Part shown: positions 13,701-25,700 of the stretch, one piece after another
How positions within the stretch are numbered: position 1 is the first letter of the stretch
How the letters are laid out: each line of letters opens with the position of its first letter
NCBI GenBank assembly: GCA_002943765.1
Contig: PQWQ01000024.1
Coordinates: 498,501 to 562,500 of the forward strand
From: Psoroptes ovis
Lineage: Eukaryota; Arthropoda; Arachnida; Sarcoptiformes; Psoroptidae
Direction of reading: 5' to 3'
Length of the DNA stretch: 64,000 nt
Made by a program: the position numbers and the translations under genes
The notes under the pieces: model-generated
Told to the model about the DNA's origin: nothing
Databases searched by the model: none
What the model saw: only the letters and a program-made list of their open reading frames with translations

Positions 13701-16700
13701 TTATTCGAGGTCCAAAATCCCAATGAGTTTATCGTTGGATCTTCTTGTTGGAATCCATTCTGGACAAGGAATCCATTCATTCATTTATTTCTTCATTGGT
13801 TTTCAAAGACTAAAGTTTTTTTTATGAGTTTCAAAGATTCCATGTACATGGACATAAAATTCTTAAAATCTCGAATATTTCTCGTATTATTATTACACAA
13901 TTAATTTTAATAAGTTTTTTTGAAATCAAAATTGGTCTTTGAAAACTCAGGAATAAACTCGTAAAATCCTAAAGAATATTCTTAAGAATATTCTTTGAGA
14001 ATATCTTCGAGAATATCCAAAGAAATATTCCTGAAAAATATCCCTGAGAATATTCTCAAAGAATATTCTTTATTACGATCCTTTTAATGATTTCTTAAAA
14101 CAAATCTTACGATCAGAAATCTTGTTACGATTCCTAATAACGATTTTTGTTACGATTTTTATTGGGATTTTTACGATTGATCATTGTTATTCATTGATCA
14201 TCGAACGATTTCTAAGATCATTGAAGAATTGTAGAATTTCAAGGAGGAATCAAATTTGAAACAAAATAATACAAAATAAAGTGAGTTTTAACTTTTGATT
14301 TTTACTTTTTCAATTTCACAATTTCAATTTCAATTATTTTGAAATCCAAATAAATGAATATAAATTACTTTTTTCAGGGTGTCCATTGCCATTGCTCATA
14401 TCAAGTTGGATAAATAGAGCAAAATATAAATGGAAAATAATAACAAGACTCTATTATTGTTATTATAAATTGAAATGAATTGAAATAAACTCTGAATAAA
14501 CAATAAGAAACAATTTAGTCACAATTCAGTTACAATTCAATTACAGTGTAATAAAATTGGCCTATGGAATGAATGGAATGAAGGAATAAATATTCATTAT
14601 TATTATGAATAATTTTCGTTGATTATTCATTCAATTTGGAATTATTTCGAATGTTTATATTGAAAATCTCCAATAAAAATCCAATTACTCACGATCACAA
14701 TCGATAAGATTAATCATGATTGAATGATCTATTGACCTATTCAATATTAAATGTTTTTGCAGAATAATATAAATATCATTATAATCTTTGATTTATTTAA
14801 TTGGATTTTTTCGATCGACTTTGACTCGGCAAAGACTTTTAGAGAAAATGCTTGGACTCTCGAGAATAGCCACGAGAGCCATTTTGAATATTCTTGGGCA
14901 ACCGTAAGGCAATGAATACTAAGAATATTCTGCCCCATATTCGCCGATTAATTTGTCGACCTTTTTTCACCCTGCACAAGTAATCAATGCTGTTTAATTA
15001 TTTCAGCGAGATTTCATTGAAAATTCATTCATATTGACTCATACATATTCATAAATATTTGAAGTGTTAATGAATAAACAATATTCTTGAATAAATATGA
15101 ATGAATAATGTTCAATAATAAACAAATCAATTAAGCGTATGCACAAATACAAATATATTAGATTGTCCGGATAGTTTTTGCCGGTAATATCGCAGGAAAA
15201 TCATTCGAAAATCGGCAAGAACTTTTCGGACAACCTAATATGAATTAAAACAATAACAGAAAATCAATGAATTTAATATGAAATATCGAATGAAATTAAT
15301 AAAATGAAATCAATGAATTATGTAATATATATAATCGATTCAGAACTCAAACAACAAACAAAAAGCAGCAGCAGCAACTAAGAATATTAATATTAATAAT
15401 GTAAGGAATTTTGTAAAAGAATTTTTCCACTGTGAAAAAATGCTCAAAATTCTTCATGTAAATTCTGGACTGAAAACAAATTATGAATCAAGAATATCGC
15501 ATATAAGAGAACAGTTTGTGAAGAATTTGCATTTGAGAGAAGAGAAGAGAAGCTTTCGCAAACAAGAATCCTTCAAGATTCTACTGAGGATTCCTCCGAA
15601 ATTCTTTGGGATTCTTTGAGATTCTCTAAGATTGTTTTGGATGCGCGGAATTCTTTTTGAATTTCTTTGAGATTCTTTGAAAATTCTTTGAAATTCTTCT
15701 GAATATTCACAGGATTCTTTGGAATATTTTTTAAAAATTCTTGAATTCAATCATTATTATTATTATTATTTGAATTTCAATGATTATTTGTGAAATATTT
15801 TTTTTTTTTTTTTTTTTTTGAATTTTCAAATTTGAAAAATGATTTTTTTTTTTTTATTTTCAAGGAAACAACAATTTCAATAACAACAATTCAATTCAAT
15901 TCGATTAAATTCAACGATGATAATAATGCGATAAACAAAAGCGGGAAAATATTTTTTTTCGGAAAAATATTCTTTGAAAAATTTGAAAATTTTGATAAAT
16001 GAATGATAAATGAAATATATTCAATAATCGCATTGAATTTCATTGAATAATTGCATTGAATTTCATTAAAATTATTCGAAATTATTCATTGAAATTTCAC
16101 ATTGAATTTCTATGGAAATTTTTAAGATGAATTATTTGAAATTATTCATTGAATTTCCTTGAAATATTCCATTGAATCTCATTGAATTTCCTTGAAATTA
16201 TTCATCGAAATATTCCATTGAATCTCATTGAATTATTATTCAAAGAATTTCATTGAATATTTCAATGAACAGGTGCTAAATAAATGAAATTCTTCCATTG
16301 AAACATAAAAACAAAAGAATTTCGGAATTTATTTGGAAAATTCAAAGAGTCTTACCTGACATTTCGGTGCATTCTCTTGACATTGTCCATTATGTACATT
16401 CATTTTGCATAGTTTACATTTTAGTCCTTGTTTCGAGTGACCTGCGTTTTGTGTATCGGGTCAAAGGAGAACAAAATTAAAATTAATAAAAATTATTCGT
16501 AAAATTCGTAATCAAAGGGTTATTCAAAGGGTCAATCATTCAAATTCAGATCGATTGATTACCTCGAAGTATTTCACGACAAACATCACATGCCGTTATC
16601 TTCTTATACGTATATTCTTGAAATGCATGTACACCTAATCGTACCGATATACGATATGCACGTTGTTGGGCTTCTAGTTCGGCCAATTCTTCGGGGTTTC

Positions 16701-19700
16701 TGCATGGATTTTGGAACAAAAAATCAAAATTTTGAAAATTTTAAAAAATTCAAAATTTCAAAAATTTAAAAAATTGGATAAATGATCCGAGAATTATTTG
16801 AAGAAATAATGGAAATTTCAACGGGAAATTTCCATTGAAAAATGTATTAGGTTGTCCGAAAAGTTTTTTTGGTGATTTTCCAATGATTTTCTAATGATAT
16901 TACCTGGCGAAAACTTTTCGGACAATCTAATATTTGTGTTTGTATTTGTTTATTTGTTTGAAATCACATTAATGGATAGGAAACATTAATGTTTAATACA
17001 TGTGTGGAAATACATGGAAAATGTATTGGAAAATTTCCAATTTTAAGCCTTCAGGCATTTTTATTGTATTTTTTTTCAAATGCGAAAATACAAGGGTAAA
17101 ATAAACTGGAAATTTTCAGCCAAATCAAAATCAAAACCCAAAACACACGAAGAGAGGATTCCCGTTGAAAACCCTGGAAGACATATGTCCATAATCGGGT
17201 CCGTGAAAATTTTTGGGCCCTAGAATTCCTGAGAATCCATTATTTTTCCATTAATTAAGCGATATACAAAGGGATTCAAAAGGTATTAAGGTACAAACGA
17301 GGATTGGAAAGAGGTAGGCGAAGAGGTAGAGATAATCGTGGACAATCTCCTGGGGCAATCATGGACAATCTCATGGGCAAACGAGGGGAGGAAACAGGGG
17401 CAGATGTTCCAGGGGGAAATCCTGGGTAAAAATCCCAGGTAGGCATACGTACTAGGGCCATGGCCCTAACCGGTTAATGACAATAATGGCGAATCTATGT
17501 GTCCAAAATCAATGAATAATGACTGAATAATGATGAATTATCGATATCGATAGTCAAATTGATCATCAATCAATTTTCGATAATTAATTTGACAAAATAA
17601 CAATAAATACTAAAGGTAGAATAATCGTTTGTATCATCACGGCTATCAATATGGCTATCAACAATATATTTGTAAAGATAATTACAGGTATTGAACATGA
17701 TAATTATAAGGTACGTAGATCATTTATTTAAAGGTACCTTGTCACAAATAATAATACAAATGACAAGGTATTATACCTATCAAAAAGGTATACCTTTTGT
17801 ACACTTTTTGCACAACTTTTGTGTTCATATACACGATTCCATACGGTCCATTATCACCATTCCATCACAATCAATACACCTTGTCCAATATGAACCTTGT
17901 CCAATATACACCTTGAATACAATCAATCAATATATTTATCGATGATTGTCATAATGATTGAGAAATATTTGATTAATTAAAAATAGATTCGAGTATTTAA
18001 AGATAGATTTGACTTTTGGATATATTTTTGTATAGGTATTTGATACCTTTCAAATACCTATTAAATTCATATTAAAGGTATTTTTCTTTGGAAATATTGG
18101 GACAATAATTATATCTATAGACTCTTATTGATTGATAATCAAATTGATTCAAAAATGATAAAAATAGAAATGATTTTTGAAATAATGATCATTATTATCA
18201 TAACGCCAATCATTATTACGTCATTCAGAGGCTGATACAAGGACAGACACAGAGGTAGAGACAGGTTCAAAATTATATTGAATTAGTGTCCACCGCCCAC
18301 GAATGGCAATTAGTGCAATGGGCAATTTCAATTGGAATGAATATACTTGGAGGAATCGAATTAAATGTAAGGCAAACACAAACATACAAAATAAAGGTAC
18401 CTTTGAACCATAAGGGCTATACATTTTTTGCTGTTGGAGAAAAATGATGAATGATTTTATTTATTCATTTTCATATTTTTCATTCATAAATTTTTAACTT
18501 TGAATGAAAATAAATTAATGAATGAATGATAATTGTGAAATTGAATTTGAGACTTTGAAAAAATAATGGGGTTGTCCGAAAAGTTTTCACCGATTTTCAA
18601 ATGTTTTTCAATTAGTAAATCGCGCAAAAACTTTTCGGACAACCTAATAAATAAATAAATGAAAATGCATATGAAATAAACAGGACAAATAAGCAAATAT
18701 GAATAAATAAATAAATAAACAAATATGAATAAATGTAATAAATGAAAGTTTATGAAAGTCACTCTAATGGCCCCAAAAAAATTGTAATGATAATTGTAAT
18801 AATAATATTAGGTTGTCCGATAAGTTCTTGTCATTTTTCGAATGATGAAAAAATTTTAAAAACGGCAAGAACTTATCGGACAACCTAATAATAAATAAAC
18901 TACCTACAACTATGAAATGAATGAATGAATGATAATATGAAAGTTTGTAATTATCGTAATTGCCATTTTAAATATTAAAAAAATGTAAAATTTTCTTTAA
19001 GGAGCACTGAAAGCACTGTGCTTGAAAAGGGGTTGATAAGGTATGAATAAGGGGGGTAGAGAATCAAGAGTGAATAAGGGGCTATAGATAAGGTAGAAAC
19101 CTAAGAAAGTGGGTGGAAAAACAACAAGTAAGGTGGACAAGTAAATTGATGAAGAGGAAAAAAAAGCCATTAATTTTCAAAGGTGGTAAGGTGGTAACCA
19201 TAAGACAATCGGTTCATTTTTCATCTATTTGTAAAGGTATAAGGTATAAGGTATACATAAGTTAATACTTTTTAAAGGGGATCGTTGAGAGAAATATGAG
19301 AATTTCTCGGGAATATTCTCGGAAATATTCATGGGAATATTCCCGAGAATACATGTCCACAATTTACATACGAATAATTTGCGGGACGTATGGCTAGTCC
19401 CAATTATTCGAATGATTAATTTGCTTGTTTCATCATTTGTTCGGGTTATTTTTAGACCTAATTGGACAAATTCATTCAAAGAAGATAATTCAAGATGTAA
19501 TTTATGAATGACTCTTTTGGTCTAAAATTCTTGAACAATTTAAGCTTAATTATTTGATCTGATTAATTAATTTTAATCAACTTTTAATTAACTTTTAATT
19601 AATCGAAATCAAATCGAACTAATTAATTAATTTAAGTCGATTTCAGGCCAATTTCGATTGATTTAAGTCGAATTTCAGGCCAAATTTAGCGCCGAAATTT

Positions 19701-22700
19701 AATTAAATTCAAAAATTTCAAAATTGACAAAATCAATTAATCCCTTTGATCCCCAAAATGACAATTAATGATGTTTGAAATCAATCAATAATCAATCGAT
19801 TGATTCAATTATTCACATTATCTGAAATTTATTATCTCAGGGATCAAAGATTAATTAATTAATTTGAAATCAATTCGATCATCAATCAATTGAAATCAAG
19901 TAAATCAATTGTAATTCTACAATGAATACATAATGATATTTGATCAAATATGCAAACATTATGTGATCAAAATGATCATTTTGAATATCGATTACACGAA
20001 TATAATCGATAATCAATCAAATATTTGTTCTAGAATCGAAATAGAATCAATAAATCTATGGACAGAAATTCCAAGATACCATTGAATACCATTGAATTAC
20101 TTGAATTCTAAGCTCTAAAATTCAAAGTTTTTTCGAAATAGGAAATAAAAATCCATTAACGAAATGTTATATGGAGTAAATAGTGTGAGAATTCCATTGA
20201 ATTCCACTATTTCCATGGCGAACAAATATGTTTTGAAGTCGAAGACTATTGTTTTGAGTCAAAGAAACAAACAAATAAACGATTCATTTATTGAAATTGA
20301 AATGAATTAAATCATGGATTCAATTCAATGCAATTCAATGATAATGGTGATTTCTGGCTGCTTGGTGGTGGTGGAAAATGAGTCCATGGAAAACCATTGA
20401 AAACCACGTGGAAAATGAGTCCATGGCGATCCGGATGTCTTGCTCTCTGTGTCGAAAAACGAATCGATTTTCGGTGAAATCCAAGGGAAATTGCTGAATT
20501 TCAATTTCGAATTCATTTTCAATTTTCAATCAATGATTATTTGAATTACTTTCAGATGTGATTAACGAATTGTATGAAGACGAATGAAACGAATGGAACG
20601 AGGAATGTGTCCAAGAATTCATGGGGCCAAAGACATTCTGATTTCCGCAAGAATTATTTAAGAAGGATACACGCAGTTCTGTAACCAGGACCGAGAATAA
20701 GAATTTGTGACCAAATTCAATGCATTGCATCGAGTGAATAGATTGGCTGGTCAAGATTTAAGACCCAAGATTCGTTGATTCAAATGAAATATCCGTCCAT
20801 TTCGGACCAATTTGCTTTACGAAATAATTATTTTTTTTGAAATGAAATGAATGTTTTTGAAATGAAAATAGACGTGAATGTTTTCTGAAATGGATTGGCT
20901 GGTTTTCAAGGGAGATCAGATGTTTTTTTGATTGATTTAATGATCATCATTAAATCATCAAATCAATCAAAAATGTGTAATAAAATTTTGAAATTTTAAA
21001 TTGAAATTTCACATCATTAATCCTTAAAACTCGAGCGGTGAGCATCACTCACCATAATATGTAATGCAGCAACTCTATAGACGCCCCTCAGTCACCATTT
21101 TACATTAGTGTGAAAAATTGTCGAGCTGCTGGCTGACTTGCGCTGTAAATGCCTCGAGTGTTAAGGGTTAAACGATCAAATCAAAGATGTTTGAGATTGA
21201 AAAATTAATTAATTTTTATTTCATTTTTTATGTGGATATCTATCCATTGATTTTCAAGATTATTGATCTCCTTTGAATTTCTCAAAAAACATTAATTTTA
21301 GACTCATCAATTTTTCAAATTGGAAATATCTTTGAATGGTGATTATACATATGGAATATTTGGAATATATCAGGAAGATTTCAAAGATTCTCAGAGGATC
21401 AAAGATTGCCAGAATCAAAGATTCAGATACAAAACATTCGATAATGAGAGGTTTAACCAAAGATAATTCTCACCTCAGAGATAATTCAACTATACCAGAT
21501 GTTTGAATATGTTTAAACAAAACCAGAATCAGAATGTTTCAAGGTGATAATAAATGAATAAACAACACCAGAAACATGTCGAATCTTCAAGAAAACATTT
21601 GTTTTCAAATTCAAAGGTTCTGGTGTTTTTTTTTCTTAATTAAGGATTATTAAAAAAGTTTCAGGTTGGTCAAAAAGTAATCCATGTTTTTCTCATAGAA
21701 TTCAATTTGATAACCCTTTTCGACCAAAATTAATATAATTTCAAATAATTTCACCTTATAATCAAAATACCAGGTGTTAAAATATTCATTGTGGTTGTGA
21801 GGAAGGAGGAGGAGGAGGAGAAAATATGTATTTTTCAATTACAGAATCAGTACCAGGAATATTCTTAATTCGACACGATCTGGAGACTTAAATATTCATT
21901 CGGGTCTTTCAAGAATTCAATGACAAATCAAGACTAATGATGCATCATGAATCCATCGTTGATCATCGTATGCAGATGCTTCGATGATTACAGAGGCTTC
22001 GGTGATTCAAATGATCATAATTCAATCAACGAGCAATCATCGACCACTTAGCCCCAAACATCCTCTATTAGGCTGTCCGAAAAGTTTTTGCCGATCATAG
22101 TGTAGAGAATCATTGGGGAAATCGGCAAGAACTTTTCGGACAACCTAATAGACACGAATATCTATGAATCATTGATCAGGGATCAATGTTTTGGAGATTT
22201 TCTCTTCGAAAGATTTAAGATGTTTTGCACTTGAAATACACTCGTAAAGAAAATCGTAAATTTCCGATTTGAAATACATGGACTAAGAGATCACGTACGA
22301 ATTTCAATGAAACATGATTCGGCAATAATCATTAATCAATCAATAAATCAATTCTTAGATCATCTTGATCTTTGATCTTTCAATTCAAAGATAATGATGA
22401 TAATGATCATCATCATTGAAATTGAATAGATTGAATGATTGAATATTCAAAAATTTGAGGAAAATTCTCGGGTTTCTCTGAATATATTGGGTTGTCCCAT
22501 AAGTTCTTGCCGTTTTTCAAATCAAAAAAAAGCTTAAAAAACGGCAAGAACTTATGGGACAACCCAATAATTGAATAATGATTGAATTCCTTGAATGATG
22601 ATGTATTTTGGGACCATATTTGGGAAAATATCAAATGAAATGAATAATAAGCGAACGTAATCATCATTATCAGTCCATTATTAATATTAGGTCGTCCGAA

Positions 22701-25700
22701 AAGTTTTTGCCTGTTTATATCGTAGGGAATTCGGAGAAAATCGGCAAAAACTTATCGGACAGTCTAATATTATTTCGATTGAAATATGAACAGGGCTTTT
22801 CATATTTCAATGGGGTCCATCAATATTTGTTGTATCTGTTATGAATCGGATCATCATAATTTGATCATCATCATTATTATCATCAAAATTTGGTCTTTTG
22901 CTCCTCCAAAGCGAAATAGTCTATGGATCTATGGCCATCAACCATATGTCTTGAAGAATTCTTCGATGAAATTCTAACTCGAAGATACTCTTCACCAAGA
23001 ACGATTCTCAAAATTCTTCAAATAATTCTTAAAGAATTCATATGAATCGAATTGAAAATGGAAAATTGAATGATTAAATAAAAATATATAACTAGGTTGT
23101 CCGGAAAGTTTTTTACCAATTTTCTAATGATTTTCCACGCATATAACCGGCCATAAACTTTTCGGACAACCTAATATTTTTTTGATAATTTATTGTACAA
23201 ATAAATATGTTGCCACAATGATTATAAATAAATTCAATTCAATTCAATTCAAACAAATAAACTGAACCCAAAATATTTGCACAATGAATTCATTCATATA
23301 TTCATTCATTTATTTATTTATTTATTTGACAAATAAATAAATAAATAATAATAATGAGAAGATAACAATATCAAATAATCGATCAATCAATCAATCGATC
23401 AATCGATCGATCGATTGTTCATCAAATCGAAGTGATCAAAGTGATGATGATTATCGAAATTGAAATTGAAATCGATTACAATTCGATTGATGAGTTGATA
23501 TGTTGACAATTGTGATTATCGAATGAATTTCAATCGAATTCGAATGTTTCGACAAGGCTCCAAGGCTCCAAGGCTTCGAGGCTTCGAGGCTTCGAGGCTT
23601 CATCGAAATACTCTTGAAGGCCTTGTCCACGATAAACCACCGAGTGGTGGTCCTTGTGGTGGCCCATGGTGGCCCTTGTGGACAAACAAATCGATTGACC
23701 ACTCATAGCCTCACATAAACACAAACAGTGGCCAAGAAACAATTTTCACTGATGAAACATTCGATGAATTAGGGCCTTGGACCCGAGAATCTTCGAAGAA
23801 ATGATTCGAATTCGTTGGCTTTGAATTTCAATATTTTGAAATTTGAATAAAATTCAAAATATTTGATTGATCAAATTACATTTGTTGAAATTGAAATTCA
23901 AATTGAATTTTGGAATTTTTGAAATACATGGTTGTCCCATAAGTTTTTGCCGTTTTTTGAATGAAAAAAAACCATTTTTAAAAATGGCAAAAACTTATTG
24001 GACAACCTAAATATTTCCAAAATATTTAAATTCAAAAAGATATTTATTTGATCGATCATCAAAATTCAATGATCAAATGTCAATTGATTTTCAAATTATT
24101 AGGTTGTCCCATAAGTTCTTACCGTTTTTCGAATGAAAAAAAAATTTAAAAAACAGCAAGAACTTATGGGACAACCCTATATTATTAGATTATCATCATT
24201 GATGATGATAGTAATCATTGATATTGATAATATTAATATATTTCAATATCGATTTAGTGTTATGATGAATTGATCAATCATCAATGATTATTGTATTTGT
24301 TTTTCTATCGAAAATTCTTTTCTCATTCAAAAATATGTAAATATCAATGAGAATATCACATAGATATCCTTGTGAATTCTCTGGTTCAAATATGTTGAAT
24401 TCCAGAATCACAAGAATTTCAAGGATTTTGTGTGGAATTTTCAAATGAAATTCTTTGAGATTCTTTGAAATTCAGAGCTGGATTCTGAGCTGAAATTCAA
24501 AGCTGAATTCTGAGTGGAATTTAATCTAAAATCTACCCGATAAAATTCTGCATTTAATCAATTTTCAAAATGATTCAAAAATGATTGAAAATGATTGATT
24601 GATTCATTGTGCTTAATTATTATCATTATCATTATTATCTTTCATTCAATTTGCATATATTTGTATATGAAACCAATTTGAAATTATAATCAATCAAAAA
24701 TTAATTATTTTTGAAATAATTAAAATAATTAAAACTTAATTAGTCAATCGTTCGTTGTGGATTGATTGCTGGGTTGTAATTAAAGTAATTTTAAATTAAA
24801 ATAATTACACAACCCAATTACAATCGACTAATTACGATTGATTAATTAATCAAAAATATTAATTATTCTAATTATTAAACAATTAATGATAGAGATAGAA
24901 AACTCAAGGCAATTATCATCATTCATTAATCAACATGGATGATTAATATCATCAATCATTTATGGTTGATAATGGCTGGTGTGATGGCTGGTAATGGCTG
25001 GTGGCTGCTGATGTAATCTGTAATAATTGATATTGTTTTTGATTTGGGTCTAGATTGTTTTTGGGTTTCTGGTTCGAAAAGTTTTTCAATGGTTTGATTA
25101 TTCTTGGCTGATCATTTTGGGCACCGATTTGCATCGGGAAAATAAAAAGTTTTACGAAAATGATCAACCAGAATTACGCAAAAAATTATGCAAAAATATT
25201 GGGCTGTCCGGAAAGTTTTTGTCGATTTACTAATGGAAAAAACATTTGAAAATTGGCAAAAACTTTTCGGACAATTCAATATTATTGCACTTATGAAACA
25301 TAAACACAGATATACACAGATTTAATAAAACTTTTAAAACATCTTGGTAAATGATCATAGTGTAAATCATGAAACAATTTAAATTGATTTGTTTTGTCTA
25401 CAATTTAATTGAAATGGATCATCTTTATTGTATCGGGTTGTCCCATAAGTTCTTGCCGATTATATCGTAGAAAATCATCGAGAAATCGGCAAGAACTTAT
25501 CGGACAACCTTGTTTTGTGTTGTTTATGGATAAACAAATGTGTGTATTCAAGCATATTTGATATAAAAAGAATTGAAATATCAATTCCGAATAAACCACA
25601 TACCTTGAACCACCGACAGCTGTTAGCTTCAATGAACGAAATGCTTTAATCCATTTACTTTTAACACCAGTTGTCGATGCTGATAATGATGATGATGATG

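Larger units (their letters stand above)
8514..16355. other. stac: stac intron 3
   Basis: About 7.8 kb of AT-rich intron with nine miniature elements, a fold-back at 9988-10099, an inverted repeat at 13984-14070, and short homopolymer runs near 13030 and 15800. No exon-like conserved peptide was found. Confidence 0.7.
16700..25603. other. stac: stac intron 1
   Basis: About 8.9 kb with eleven miniature elements, one TTAA-flanked element (21021-21167), GGTAC-rich repeats around 17700-18080 and a small CAAGGCTC/CGAGGCTT repeat near 23555-23600. No coding exon supported. Alternative first exons cannot be excluded. Confidence 0.65.
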
